NCBI GenBank assembly: GCA_015665455.1
Contig: JADFAD010000006.1
Location: 620,001 to 684,000, forward strand
DNA from: Oceanospirillaceae bacterium
GTDB lineage: Bacteria; Pseudomonadota; Gammaproteobacteria; Pseudomonadales; Litoribrevibacteraceae
DNA length: 64,000 nucleotides
Reading direction: 5' to 3'
Positions 17,016 to 26,973 of this stretch are shown here, piece after piece; the first letter of the stretch is position 1; every line of letters begins with the position of its first letter. The position numbers were made by a program, and so were the translations under genes. Below the pieces are notes generated by a model. The model was not told the DNA's origin and made no database searches. It saw only the letters and a program-made list of their open reading frames with translations.

Positions 17016-19337
17016 TTAAGCGTTCAGACTGCCACCTTGAGGACTCACCGTTACCATCCACTTCCTCATGGTTTTAATCAGCTGTTCCTGAGTAACAGGC
17101 TTACGAAGAAAATCATTCATGCCTGCTTCCAGACACTTTGTCTTATCTTCTGTCATGACATGGGCAGTCAAAGCAATGATAGGTATTGATGAAATACGAC
17201 CGGATTCTTCCAAAGCCCGAATCTCTTTTGTCGCCTCAAAGCCATCCATGACGGGCATCTGACAATCCATAAAAATCAAATCGTAACTGCATGTTGTGAC
17301 CATCGACACCGCCTGTTCACCGTGATCTGCAATATCGACAAGGAAACCCATTTTTTGAAGTCGAGCCACCGCCACGCGCTGATTTACTTTATTATCTTCT
17401 ACAACAAGTACATGCTGACCCAGCCCAAAGTTACTATCAACAACATCAGTATTCAGTAAGCTTCCGGCAATAATATGATTCATGCCTTGGGAAGGATTCA
17501 AGTGTTCATCAATTTGACCCGTCGTCAGCCCCGATACCTGAACCTTCATCGGCTTCTGCATGACAAGGTACTGAGCCAACTCGTTTTGCCGGATGGGTTT
17601 ACTTATAAACTGGGGAGACAACCCTTTCAGCCAAGCAGGAAGCGTATAACGTTCACTTGCACACCCCATGAGCGCCCAACTCAATTCTTTCCTACCGCCT
17701 GCTGTACGCCATAAACGGAAATCATCCGTCGTCGTGGTATCAAGGTCCACCAACAAAATAACATCATTGTGTTCACGTTCGAGCAACGCTTCCGCTTCGT
17801 GCCATTGAGAAACAGCAATAACGTCACAACCTAATGACTTTGCTCTGTGTCGTAAGTTATCCCGACTGATCACATTGCTATCAGCCACCAACATCACACC
17901 ATCGTAATTAGGTTTTAACGTATATAAACGTTCAGGGTGTTTTTCAAGCGCAACTTCAAACCAGAATGTGCTGCCGTGATCCAGTTCAGATTCAACATCA
18001 ATGATGCCATCCATGTGACGTAAAATCTGACGGCATAAAGCCAAACCTAACCCTGCTCCGCCATAACTTCGCGATTCAGATTGATCCACTTGGTAAAACG
18101 CTTCAAAAACCTGGTTTTGTTTGGCCTCAGAGATTCCAATGCCCGTATCTTCAACTTCGAAACGAATTCGATAACTTTCAGGGTCTTCACCCACAATACG
18201 AGACCGAACAATGATATGCCCTTTTGGCGTATATTTTATCGCGTTACCCAATAAGTTAGTAAACACCTGTTTCAATCGATTCGGGTCACCACGCAACGCA
18301 TAATGAATTCCGTAATCGTGCCAATACACAAGGTCTACGTCTTTAGCCAGAGCTTCTTCACCAAATATCTGAAGTACTTCTTCAACCAGCGTTTCGATCT
18401 CAAAGATATCATTATCGAGACCAATGTTACTGGCCTCCAATTTGGAGTAATCCAAAATATCATCAAGCAACAACAACAGAGAATTTGCAGAGTTATCTGC
18501 GGTACGAACGTAGTTGTGTTGTTCGTCCGACATTTCAGTGCCGTTCATCAAACTCAACATGCCCATCACACCATTCATCGGTGTTCTGAGTTCATGGCTC
18601 ATGTTTGCTAAGAACGCTGCTTTCGTTTTTTCACGAACCTCCGCTGCAATTCGCTCTTGTTCCGATTGAGCCAACGCAAAACTCGTTTGTTTTAAGTCTT
18701 GAATGCTCTGCTCAAGGCATTCATTTGAGAGCTTTAATGCATTGGCTTGTTCCGTTATTTGTCGACGACTTCGACGAAGGTCCTGTAGGGATCGTCCGGC
18801 AATAAACGCGGTGTACCCCATGTACAATGCAACACCCGTCATACAAATGAACATAACTAAGATGGAAGATTCTGCTTGGAAAATAAAACCTTCGAAAGGA
18901 ATGGTTGCCGCAGCACCCAAGATCAAGAAAGGCATCGCGAACAGATAAAATTTGAGCCCCGCACCGATTAATGAATTAATGGTTGTCACCATTAATAAAG
19001 AAAACACAACCCAAGGTTGAAAATGCGACATGGCCATAAAGTGGCCAAAAATAAGAAAATCAAAACGCATGACGACGCGCTCTGACTTTAAAATATCAGG
19101 GCTTTGTCGGCAAACAAAATACCATAAAGGCGCATGCACAAAGGTGGAATATCCCCATAGCGTCCACGCCCAAACGGACTGATTCATTTGATAGTAGAGA
19201 ACAGCGATGCATAAGCCAGTACAAACAGACATGCCTAATAAACGCGTAATAGCATGCCGCTTTAATGACTTTAATCCTTTCTGCCTCAAATCATCCTTGA
19301 CCGAGACTGTCTCTACTGCACTTTCTGCTAGTTCCAT
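17016..19337 (-). CDS. Hybrid sensor histidine kinase with MASE2-like membrane domain
   Basis: 773 residues. Residues about 30-185 hold five or six membrane helices; RLLGMSVCTGLCIAVLYY and the following pattern resemble MASE2, a membrane sensor module best known in diguanylate cyclases. A short coiled coil leads to the phosphoacceptor motif NMSHELRTPMNGVMG. The HATPase has VFTNLLGNAIKYTPKG, DTGIGIS and GGAGLGLAL. A degenerate receiver around residues 485-590 lacks the normal phosphoacceptor context. A complete C-terminal receiver follows, with LIFMDCQMPVMDG. There is no Hpt domain or partner regulator nearby, so phosphotransfer probably goes to a separate protein. It lies 3 bp from the next gene upstream (19341), suggesting one operon. 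Confidence 0.92.
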   Translation of the reverse strand: MELAESAVETVSVKDDLRQKGLKSLKRHAITRLLGMSVCTGLCIAVLYYQMNQSVWAWTLWGYSTFVHAPLWYFVCRQSPDILKSERVVMRFDFLIFGHFMAMSHFQPWVVFSLLMVTTINSLIGAGLKFYLFAMPFLILGAAATIPFEGFIFQAESSILVMFICMTGVALYMGYTAFIAGRSLQDLRRSRRQITEQANALKLSNECLEQSIQDLKQTSFALAQSEQERIAAEVREKTKAAFLANMSHELRTPMNGVMGMLSLMNGTEMSDEQHNYVRTADNSANSLLLLLDDILDYSKLEASNIGLDNDIFEIETLVEEVLQIFGEEALAKDVDLVYWHDYGIHYALRGDPNRLKQVFTNLLGNAIKYTPKGHIIVRSRIVGEDPESYRIRFEVEDTGIGISEAKQNQVFEAFYQVDQSESRSYGGAGLGLALCRQILRHMDGIIDVESELDHGSTFWFEVALEKHPERLYTLKPNYDGVMLVADSNVISRDNLRHRAKSLGCDVIAVSQWHEAEALLEREHNDVILLVDLDTTTTDDFRLWRTAGGRKELSWALMGCASERYTLPAWLKGLSPQFISKPIRQNELAQYLVMQKPMKVQVSGLTTGQIDEHLNPSQGMNHIIAGSLLNTDVVDSNFGLGQHVLVVEDNKVNQRVAVARLQKMGFLVDIADHGEQAVSMVTTCSYDLIFMDCQMPVMDGFEATKEIRALEESGRISSIPIIALTAHVMTEDKTKCLEAGMNDFLRKPVTQEQLIKTMRKWMVTVSPQGGSLNA

Positions 19338-19340
19338 AAG

Positions 19341-20657
19341 TCAAAAGTACCGTCTAATTAATTGTTTTGAATAACTAACGGCTAACTCAACTGTTTCAAA
19401 AGAAAGATAACTGCCCGTATAGTAAGTGGACTTCTGGCCCTGTAAATCTTCGAACTTTTGATAAAAATTCCCTTCACCAATTTCCTTTGAATTTACATGT
19501 GGAAAATATTGCCATTTCTCCGTATGTAAATGCTCTTCCACTGTCACAGGGTAGTGACGATATAATGAAGAAATAGAGTTCCGCGCCTGATTAATAATGT
19601 CTTCATCTGCTAAACCACCCTTCTGAACACTATAAGCAACTGCTCCATTACCTTGAGCCCAAGGTTTCATGATCTCTTTAGGGTCGCCCAGTTTTTCCTC
19701 GTTGATCGCACCAATCACTTCATTAGGCATCCCTTTTACAGTGAATAAGTTCACCACATAAGGACTGTACTTAAAACGCGTCACTAAGCTCTTTTCTGAA
19801 TGATCAAAGTCCATCACATCCTTTAAACAATCTGGAGAGCATGCAATGACAATTGAATCGTATAAGCGCGTTTCTAATTTATCATGTTTTGATGAGACAC
19901 CTTTTTTGATCATTTCTACGGTAATACGTTCACCCCGAGTGATCGACGTAATTTCGGTGTTCAAGCTTACGTTGAGAGACGTCGCAACGGCCTGCCATAA
20001 AGACTCAAAGCCATGCTTAAATCGCTTTGGCATACTTTTGCCAATGCCTGCTCCGTATAATAACAGCGTAGTAAAGTTCCAGAAGTTTAGATACTTCAAT
20101 ACATACAGCGTTGGAATCTCAGAGAAACGTCCATAGCCCATGTCAGTGACGGTTATTCGGAAGAGCCCTTGCAAACCCAACATTTTGTTGTCCACCAACC
20201 ACTTTTGAAAAGGCTGGCTCAATTCTTGATAAGCTTGTTTAGATCCCGTTGAAGACAATCCTGGTTTTGTTAATGCGCTTCTGTAGCGTAATAGCTTCCA
20301 GTAATAGCGCATCACAGATAAGAATAACGTTAAAAAAGTGAAGTCTTTTAACATTGCGTCTTTAATTTCCATGACCTTTTTACGGCGCATAGAAAATGCA
20401 TGACGAGGCGGCTGAGTTTCTAACTCGACACCGAATGTTCTCGCGATCTTTTTAACATTTCGATAACCTGGCGTGACCGTAAAAGCACCAACTTCGTAGG
20501 GTAATCCTTCGTGTTTTATGGTTTTACACTTACCTCCAACACGGTCCGATTGCTCAACCACATCAACGTGCTGATACCCTTTTTGCTTCAAGTACCAAGC
20601 TGCAGATAGACCTGCAGCACCTCCACCAACGACTAATACTCTTCTTAATTTAGACAT
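19341..20657 (-). CDS. FAD-dependent amine-oxidase-like oxidoreductase (copy 1)
   Basis: 438 residues. The N-terminal dinucleotide-binding motif VLVVGGGAAGLSAAWYLKQ and the following VVEQSDRVGGKC are those of flavin amine oxidases, protoporphyrinogen oxidases and carotenoid desaturases. The C-terminal FAD motif expected near YYTGSYLSFETVE is present in modified form. The substrate is not evident. The neighbour upstream (20675-22033) is a paralogue: both share the VGGKC motif, the LKY and TVTDMGYG-like segments and the Y(Y)xGxxxxxE C-terminal motif. The 17-bp spacing marks an operon with that gene and probably with the hybrid kinase downstream. Confidence 0.85.
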   Translation of the reverse strand: MSKLRRVLVVGGGAAGLSAAWYLKQKGYQHVDVVEQSDRVGGKCKTIKHEGLPYEVGAFTVTPGYRNVKKIARTFGVELETQPPRHAFSMRRKKVMEIKDAMLKDFTFLTLFLSVMRYYWKLLRYRSALTKPGLSSTGSKQAYQELSQPFQKWLVDNKMLGLQGLFRITVTDMGYGRFSEIPTLYVLKYLNFWNFTTLLLYGAGIGKSMPKRFKHGFESLWQAVATSLNVSLNTEITSITRGERITVEMIKKGVSSKHDKLETRLYDSIVIACSPDCLKDVMDFDHSEKSLVTRFKYSPYVVNLFTVKGMPNEVIGAINEEKLGDPKEIMKPWAQGNGAVAYSVQKGGLADEDIINQARNSISSLYRHYPVTVEEHLHTEKWQYFPHVNSKEIGEGNFYQKFEDLQGQKSTYYTGSYLSFETVELAVSYSKQLIRRYF

Positions 20658-20674
20658 AACTCTTCCTTGATCGA

Positions 20675-22033
20675 TCAGTCGTTCTCAATGCGGAAATGTT
20701 GATCCACAAGTGCTTTGCTGTAATTAAAAATAGGCTCCACCAGCTCTAGAGCGACTAAACCACCCACATAATACGTATTTAACTTGCCTTGTTGTGCTTC
20801 CAGCCGAGAGTAGTAGCCATCCAGAAAGTCAGCTGCTTCCACATGAGGGAAAAAGGTTGTCCAGAGTTGTTGACGTACCACGTGGTTAAACTTCCCACCC
20901 ATTTTCTTAACGTCTGCGCGAATATGAGCTTCGACCATCTTAGGTGTAATCTCTGCGTCTGGCGCCTTAGACTCACCACTTCTCGCATCTTTTAATCCGT
21001 CTTTATCTGCAACGGTAAAGAATAAATTCACATCGGATTCTTTCCAGAACTTAACAATGCCCCAAGGGTGACCAATACCAGGCAAAGGCTTTGCTGGCGG
21101 TAACTGAAGCTCGTCCGTTGTGATATCCATCATCCCTTCCACATCACAAGCGGTCACATAATAATCGCGATATTTAATCTTACCGAACAATTCACGTTCA
21201 TGAGCTGTGGCATCAGATAACATGGGTAAGATTTGTTCAAAAGGACACGCTAATATCAGTTGATCAAATTCATGAACCGTACCATCAGCCAACCCAATCA
21301 CCACGGAAGGGGAGCGTTTAATCGATACAATCTGTGAACTTAGTCGTACGTCTAATTGCTCGGTTCGAACAATCGCATTTAAAAAACCTTGATAACCGTC
21401 TTCAAAATGCCTCGGCCACTCTTTGGAAAGGCCTGCCCCGACTTTCGCCAATAAAATAAAGTTCTTTGCATCCATATACTTAAGAACATACGGCGTAGGT
21501 ACATCATCTAAAGAACCATAACCAAAAATGGTGACCGGAATCAGAAATAACTGGCGAAGGATGGACATTCCATTAATGTCCAACCACTTACCAAACGGGT
21601 GGCAAAGTTCAGGACATTGCTCTAATGCCACAAACCCAGGTTGATCAATTTTTTTCCTGTATTTGAGCATCAGATACAAGTACTTTGCAGATGCTAATCC
21701 AAATTCAAGCGTGGATTTACCCATCAAGGTCGTACGAAGCGTATTTAGAAAGTTACCGGTTGATAAGTCGAAGGACTTTCGTTCAGGTGCCGCCTTGGTC
21801 TTTAACCCCAACTGTTTAACGATTTTGAGAACTTCGGTGTAATACGGTGTGATGTAATTTGCACCAAGATCGAAGTCATGATCACCCTCTTTGAATGTGA
21901 GACATTTACCGCCTATACGGTCATCTCTTTCAAATAGCGTGACACAACTATAGCCTGCTTGCTTTAAATAGTAAGCAGATGCAATTCCCGAAGCACCAGC
22001 TCCAATTACAGCTACTTTTAATGATCTTGGCAT
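20675..22033 (-). CDS. FAD-dependent amine-oxidase-like oxidoreductase (copy 2)
   Basis: 452 residues, starting VAVIGAGASGIASAYYLKQA at residues 7-26 and FERDDRIGGKC shortly after, the FAD fingerprint of the flavin amine oxidase superfamily. It aligns along its whole length with the gene downstream, so the pair arose by tandem duplication. TYYVGGLVALELVEP near the C-terminus is the second FAD-contact region. Whether the two form a heterodimer or act in sequence cannot be told. Substrate unknown; desaturation or oxidation of a lipid-like molecule is possible given the RetSat-like gene 1.5 kb upstream. Confidence 0.85.
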   Translation of the reverse strand: MPRSLKVAVIGAGASGIASAYYLKQAGYSCVTLFERDDRIGGKCLTFKEGDHDFDLGANYITPYYTEVLKIVKQLGLKTKAAPERKSFDLSTGNFLNTLRTTLMGKSTLEFGLASAKYLYLMLKYRKKIDQPGFVALEQCPELCHPFGKWLDINGMSILRQLFLIPVTIFGYGSLDDVPTPYVLKYMDAKNFILLAKVGAGLSKEWPRHFEDGYQGFLNAIVRTEQLDVRLSSQIVSIKRSPSVVIGLADGTVHEFDQLILACPFEQILPMLSDATAHERELFGKIKYRDYYVTACDVEGMMDITTDELQLPPAKPLPGIGHPWGIVKFWKESDVNLFFTVADKDGLKDARSGESKAPDAEITPKMVEAHIRADVKKMGGKFNHVVRQQLWTTFFPHVEAADFLDGYYSRLEAQQGKLNTYYVGGLVALELVEPIFNYSKALVDQHFRIEND

Positions 22034-22102
22034 TCCTTCGCTTCCTTCAATACCTTCACTTCACGGGCGCTCAATTATCAAGAAACACCAGCATATTGCA
22101 AA

Positions 22103-23437
22103 TTATCCGAGGGGGCGGCCTGATATTTGTTGGGCCATGGTAATGGCATAACGATCTGTCATACCTGCAATAAAATCAATGACTCGCATGTAGCACTGAT
22201 AAAGACTCCAGTCTTTTTCAGGTGCTCGATATTCCATTAGATCAATAATACGCTTATTTTTATAGCTTAACCCTTCACCTTGATGAAACTGATGAACTGC
22301 GCCACAAAATGCAGACATCAACTCTTCTAAAACAGAATATGCACCGACTTCTAATAACGTCTTATTCCTGCTATTAAAAATTCTATCTCGAGCCATATTC
22401 TTAGCCGTAAGCACACACGTTCTTGCTCGATCAGGTAAATGTTCGACCAAATCCCCTTCTAACCGACCGTTAAGTATATCATCTTGTTTTTCTATAAATG
22501 TTTTCGCTGTCGCAGATACCAAATGATCAATGGCTTTTCCCCGGAGCATGGATAACTTTCGGCGACCTGTTCCCGTGTCATTTATTTTACGATAAGTCTC
22601 CGGAATATCGCCTTGAAGTAAATCAAACATAAGTGCTTCAATTTCATCATAAGGAAGAATGTTCATTTCCAGCCCATCTTCCAAATCCAATAAGGCGTAA
22701 CAAATATCGTCAGCGGCCTCCATCAAATACACCAATGGATGACGGCACCAAGTATCACCACTTAATTTAATCAATCCCAATTTGTCTGCGATGTTCTTCA
22801 TAATGGCAATCTCTGACTGATTACACCCATACTTACCTTTATTAGCTGGGTTATTCGTCAGAGACAGGGACGTCCAAGGATATTTTAAATACGCACCTAA
22901 TGTGGCGTAGGTCAGCCGCATTCCACCATCAAACAGGTGGTACTCCAGCTGGGTTAGAATTCTTAAGCCTTGAGCATTGCCTTCAAAATTCAGCAAATCA
23001 TTTTTTTCTGCTTCCGAAAGGTCGTCCAACATCCCTTTTGCTAGGGCTTCGTGGAACCAATGCCGAATGGCATCTTCACCACTGTGACCAAAAGGAGGAT
23101 TACCAATGTCATGAGCAAGGCATGCAGCTTGGACAATCACGCCGATATCTTCTGGGCGAATCCACTCAGGGATTTGATCATCCAAATATTCACCTACACG
23201 CGTACCGAGACTTCGTCCCACACAACCCACTTCAAGACTGTGCGTTAACCGAGTATGAACGTGATCATTTTCATCAACGGGATGTACTTGTGTTTTTTTC
23301 CCTAAACGACGAAACGCACCTGAGAATACCACTCGATCATGATCTTTATGAAAAGGGGAACGTGCAAGCTCTTCTTCCGTAATCAACAGTTTACCCAGGC
23401 GCTCCCGAGACAACAGTGACTCCCACTTCATCGGCAT
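22103..23437 (-). CDS. dGTPase-like HD-domain triphosphohydrolase
   Basis: 444 residues from ATG 23437, preceded by AGGGG with about seven bases; a second ATG two codons later and a TTG at 23455 are alternatives. The family hydrolyses dNTPs, dGTP best, to nucleoside and tripolyphosphate. The HD metal site is visible: THSLEV with the first His, [18 protein letters not shown] with the HD pair, and [19 protein letters not shown] with the last Asp. [16 protein letters not shown] near the start is typical of the subfamily. It is not in an evident operon, with 46-70-bp gaps either side. Confidence 0.9.
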   Translation of the reverse strand: MPMKWESLLSRERLGKLLITEEELARSPFHKDHDRVVFSGAFRRLGKKTQVHPVDENDHVHTRLTHSLEVGCVGRSLGTRVGEYLDDQIPEWIRPEDIGVIVQAACLAHDIGNPPFGHSGEDAIRHWFHEALAKGMLDDLSEAEKNDLLNFEGNAQGLRILTQLEYHLFDGGMRLTYATLGAYLKYPWTSLSLTNNPANKGKYGCNQSEIAIMKNIADKLGLIKLSGDTWCRHPLVYLMEAADDICYALLDLEDGLEMNILPYDEIEALMFDLLQGDIPETYRKINDTGTGRRKLSMLRGKAIDHLVSATAKTFIEKQDDILNGRLEGDLVEHLPDRARTCVLTAKNMARDRIFNSRNKTLLEVGAYSVLEELMSAFCGAVHQFHQGEGLSYKNKRIIDLMEYRAPEKDWSLYQCYMRVIDFIAGMTDRYAITMAQQISGRPLG

Positions 23438-23500
23438 ATCCTTACCCCTTTTCAAGTAGAATAACGTATCTTGTTATTAGACATATTTAATACGTCTACC

Positions 23501-25192
23501 TTACCCTGCTTTCCTAAGTGAAGATAGCCAGCGAAACGGCGAAAACATCTTAAGCTTGAAGTCTTTCCCTAATAATTCACCTGCGGTAAACACACCTGAC
23601 ATAGCAGCCCCAACAACGCCTGAAGTGAGTGCATCCTGACCGGTAAGTAACAACCCTTGAATATTCGTAGAAGGTTTAAGGCCTGCTTGATCATAACGCT
23701 CAGGAGTATGCGCTAAACCGTATATTTCCCCGGAGGCATAATTCATAAAGTGCTGAGTGGACAAGGGCGTAGACAATTCGGAGTATCTAACCTTACCTTC
23801 CAACTGAGGGTAATGCTCATACAAGACCGCCAATAATTTTTCGCTCCAGTAGGATTTTTTCTCAAGATAATCATCCCCGCGTTTTCCCCACTTAGAATCT
23901 GACCACTCAGAGAACTCACTTTGAGGGATCACAGCCACCAACTCCATCACCGCTTTATTTGGGTAGCGTTTATTCCACGTGGAATCCCTAGCCGCAGAAC
24001 TGGATATATACACAAACGGCAGAGTACGAGACGAACCGTCCATAATGTTTTCCCAATCGTCATCCGAGTGCTTCGAACTGTGAACCCAAAGATTGTGGAC
24101 GGGAATATTTAAGCTCTGAGGGGATTCATCAAAGCCGACGTACAAACAAATATGACATGCAGAAGGTTGAATATTGGCACCCTGCACTTGCTCAGTAAAT
24201 TCAGATCGCTTTGGCTTTGCTAATAAGCGCTCCGTGTTATGCCATCCACACCCACTGATCACGGAAGAGCATTGAATCGTGTGACCATCCTGCATGCGAA
24301 CACCGGAGACAGAATCGTCTAGGTTAATCAAAATTTCTTCCACAGAGGCATACGTCATGACCTTGCCTCCCGCAGCCTCAATAGTTGGTAATAAAGACGC
24401 CGCAATTTGAGAAGAACCACCTTGCGGATACCAAGCACCGTCTAAATAATGGTTTGCGATCAAGCAATGCAGAAAGAATGAAGAATTACTCGGAGGTAAA
24501 CCGCTGTCCCCCCATTGACCGGTTAAAACCGCCTTTAACGTTTGATTATCCGTAAGAGAGCTCAACACTTCTGAGGTGGTTTTATAAAACGCACTCGGCA
24601 CTTGCTTCTTCAATAAACCGATAGGCTTATCCAACCAAGAAAAGGTAGTTGTTTTCGAAGAGAAAAATACAGGCAACCATCGCTCAACACTGAATAAAAG
24701 ACGACAGTACTCAACAATCGCTGCTGCATCGTCTGGAAACTCAGACAATAAATAGCGTTTAAATGCTTTACGCCCGACCGGTAACTTATAAGACTTGCCT
24801 TCAATAACAAACGCATCATAGCAGGCATCGAGTTCATCCCATTTCAGTCGCCCTTCACTTGCCCAGTGAAACAAGGCTCCCGGCATGGTCTTTTTATTTC
24901 CGACCATTCCGACGTAATGAACCCCCACATCCCATTCATAGCCCTGACGTTGGTAGCTGTGAGTAAAACCACCAGCAGTATAATGCTGTTCCAAAACCAA
25001 AACTTTCCGGCCCGCCTTAGACAGCATCGCAGCACACATAAGCCCGCCGATTCCGGAACCAATAATCACATGATCCACAGGCGATTCTTTAAGGAATACT
25101 TTGACTCGCTCAGGTCGATAACGCGTGCCAACACGCACAGAGCTTTCTTCTTTAAAGTTGTTTTTGTGAGTACCTAATTGGTCGGGGGACAT
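23501..25192 (-). CDS. RetSat/CrtI-like FAD-dependent oxidoreductase
   Basis: 563 residues from ATG 25192, chosen over 25222 because AAGGAGG sits five bases before it. HVIIGSGIGGLMCAAMLSKA, then VLEQHYTAGGFTHSYQRQGY and WDVGVHYVG are the signature of the all-trans-retinol 13,14-reductase and phytoene desaturase branch. The C-terminal TGQDALTSGVVGAAMSG completes the FAD site. In bacteria without carotenoids such genes act on unidentified isoprenoid or polyunsaturated substrates. No carotenoid genes are seen here. The SelW-like gene directly upstream is a frequent companion of redox proteins but the link is inferred. Confidence 0.87.
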   Translation of the reverse strand: MSPDQLGTHKNNFKEESSVRVGTRYRPERVKVFLKESPVDHVIIGSGIGGLMCAAMLSKAGRKVLVLEQHYTAGGFTHSYQRQGYEWDVGVHYVGMVGNKKTMPGALFHWASEGRLKWDELDACYDAFVIEGKSYKLPVGRKAFKRYLLSEFPDDAAAIVEYCRLLFSVERWLPVFFSSKTTTFSWLDKPIGLLKKQVPSAFYKTTSEVLSSLTDNQTLKAVLTGQWGDSGLPPSNSSFFLHCLIANHYLDGAWYPQGGSSQIAASLLPTIEAAGGKVMTYASVEEILINLDDSVSGVRMQDGHTIQCSSVISGCGWHNTERLLAKPKRSEFTEQVQGANIQPSACHICLYVGFDESPQSLNIPVHNLWVHSSKHSDDDWENIMDGSSRTLPFVYISSSAARDSTWNKRYPNKAVMELVAVIPQSEFSEWSDSKWGKRGDDYLEKKSYWSEKLLAVLYEHYPQLEGKVRYSELSTPLSTQHFMNYASGEIYGLAHTPERYDQAGLKPSTNIQGLLLTGQDALTSGVVGAAMSGVFTAGELLGKDFKLKMFSPFRWLSSLRKAG

Positions 25193-25269
25193 GCCTTCCT
25201 CCTTGAAAACATTTACATGCATTCACGAAACAATACGAAGACACCCCCGCTGAATGGTCTTTACCGTAT

Positions 25270-25554
25270 TTATGGGGTATCAATATGGCCTAAATCTTTA
25301 TCTGGCCACGCATAGTTTCGCACCTTTTGTTTAATCAGCTTAGCATCTGGAAAACCACCGTCCTGTTTTCTGTCCCACAAGAGCTGGCCATCAATGAATA
25401 TCTTATATTCTCCACCCGCTGCAGGCTCTAGAGAAACGCGTTTTAAGTCGTCAGAAAAAGTCGATAGAAGTTCTTGAGCCATCCATGCCGCTCTCAACAA
25501 CCATTGACACTGACAACAGTATCGAATTACCACTTCAGGCTTGCTTTCATTCAT
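25270..25554 (-). CDS. SelT/SelW/SelH-family thioredoxin-fold protein
   Basis: 94 residues, matching the small Rdx/SelW family across its whole length. The motif VIRYCCQCQWLLRAAWMAQE holds the CxxC redox site, with cysteine where some relatives use selenocysteine. GGEYKIFIDGQLLWDRKQDG and GFPDAKLIKQKVRN are the other conserved blocks. The family is thought to work in thiol redox chemistry, without an established substrate in bacteria. It lies 53 bp after the DUF1302 gene on the same strand and may be the last gene of the RND operon, or the first of a unit with the RetSat-like gene 77 bp below. Confidence 0.88.
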   Translation of the reverse strand: MNESKPEVVIRYCCQCQWLLRAAWMAQELLSTFSDDLKRVSLEPAAGGEYKIFIDGQLLWDRKQDGGFPDAKLIKQKVRNYAWPDKDLGHIDTP

Positions 25555-25607
25555 GTTCGACCTCTTCAGTCCACCGGAATCACAGGAAATACTGGTTTAA
25601 TTCTCCG

Positions 25608-26972
25608 TTAAATACCCCACTCTACACCAAGAGTCCAACGGTCATTGTCATCATATTGACCGAACAAACCTTCTTGCGAGCCATAAAATACATCCAGACC
25701 TAACCAGACTTCTATATTACTTTCCACCATATGACTTAACTTGGTTTGTACAACGCCATCTTTACGTTCAAGGGTATGCAGCTCGAGCACTTCAAATTGC
25801 CACGTCTCATTTTCAAAATCATGCCGATACAAGAAGCTGAAGGTATTTTTATTTCGACGTCTTTCAATGGTATTTTCATAGTCCACCAAATGACTTTGCA
25901 ACCACTGAACACTCAAAAAAATATCTTCAAGGCCTTGCCAATCCAGGCCGACCACTGAAGCTAACTCACTGCATTGCTCAATCCCTTTTTTATCCAAATT
26001 GTTCGAAACATGAAAGCTGTCGGAGTTGAACCCAGCCTCAACTCTTAACGTGAATTCACCAAACACATTACTGGCGGTTCCTCCCACAAGGTGATTTCGT
26101 TCATAGCTTGGTGTTACTAGAACTCCACTCTGAGTGAACGTTTGATAAAGCACCGGCGTGTCTTGAAAGTGATATAAGTAATTGACCGTTAGATCCCAGC
26201 CCTCATAAAAAATGCTGTACTTCATACCAAACTCACTGTCACTGAGCACATTATTCGGTTTTTGGCTGTCCTCTAAGTGAACAGGTACCCCAAAGGGCGC
26301 AGCAGGAATCAATTCAGGCGTTGTTAATGCAAACGCCTTATCTCGTTCTGCCAGCTCATGAAATGTCAGATCCGGAATCCACAACCACTGCAAACTGGAT
26401 GCACTCCCCACTTCGAACTCATAGTTCACCATCCACAGGGGAATACGAGAGTCGTCAAAGTCATCAAGAATAAACTCACGATAACTTTGGGGGTTAACTA
26501 CATCCAAAACTTTCAAACCATCCGCTTGGCCCCAAACCACTTGCTGCTTACCCAAACGTAAATACCCCCCAAGCAATTCAGTGTCTAAATAGAGCTCTCT
26601 CAGTGAGAGCTTTGAATGACTTGAATTATAATAAGGCGCCGACATATCACTGTAACTTTCAGGTTTGCGAGCCTCTGGGCCTAGTTGGTCATACCAATCT
26701 AGCCTAAGTCGACCGATCATCGTCAGAGTGGTTTCTTGGAACAGTGCGCCTTCCCACTGAGGCTCAATTAAAGTTTCCATCTTTTGCCGATGACCTTGGG
26801 TGTCAACGGCAAGCTCTTGGCTTAGTAATGCAGTGAACTCTCCTTGAGAAAGAATGCCGTTCCCAAAAAGTCCCTCCTCAATATAACCATCACTGGCATA
26901 CGCAGGCAGGCTCATCGTACACGCCAAAACCAATGCGATTGGTAAATAACACAGTCGATGAAGGTTTATCAT
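25608..26972 (-). CDS. DUF1302-family outer-membrane protein
   Basis: 454 residues with a signal peptide (LPIALVLACTMSLPAYAS). The block YLRLGKQQVVWGQADGLKVL followed by NPQSYREF and DDSRIPLWMVNYEF is the hallmark of DUF1302 proteins, predicted beta-barrels of the outer membrane. Members are commonly found next to RND transporters and LolA-like proteins in bacteria that use hydrocarbons, steroids or storage lipids; transport or export of a hydrophobic molecule is the usual proposal. It begins one base after the stop of the RND fusion gene, so the two are translationally close and certainly co-transcribed. Confidence 0.87.
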   Translation of the reverse strand: MINLHRLCYLPIALVLACTMSLPAYASDGYIEEGLFGNGILSQGEFTALLSQELAVDTQGHRQKMETLIEPQWEGALFQETTLTMIGRLRLDWYDQLGPEARKPESYSDMSAPYYNSSHSKLSLRELYLDTELLGGYLRLGKQQVVWGQADGLKVLDVVNPQSYREFILDDFDDSRIPLWMVNYEFEVGSASSLQWLWIPDLTFHELAERDKAFALTTPELIPAAPFGVPVHLEDSQKPNNVLSDSEFGMKYSIFYEGWDLTVNYLYHFQDTPVLYQTFTQSGVLVTPSYERNHLVGGTASNVFGEFTLRVEAGFNSDSFHVSNNLDKKGIEQCSELASVVGLDWQGLEDIFLSVQWLQSHLVDYENTIERRRNKNTFSFLYRHDFENETWQFEVLELHTLERKDGVVQTKLSHMVESNIEVWLGLDVFYGSQEGLFGQYDDNDRWTLGVEWGI

Positions 26973-26973
26973 C

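Noticed and set aside
22900..23382. Plus-strand 160-codon open frame
   Set aside because: Lies entirely antisense to the dGTPase gene, whose frame shows all family motifs.
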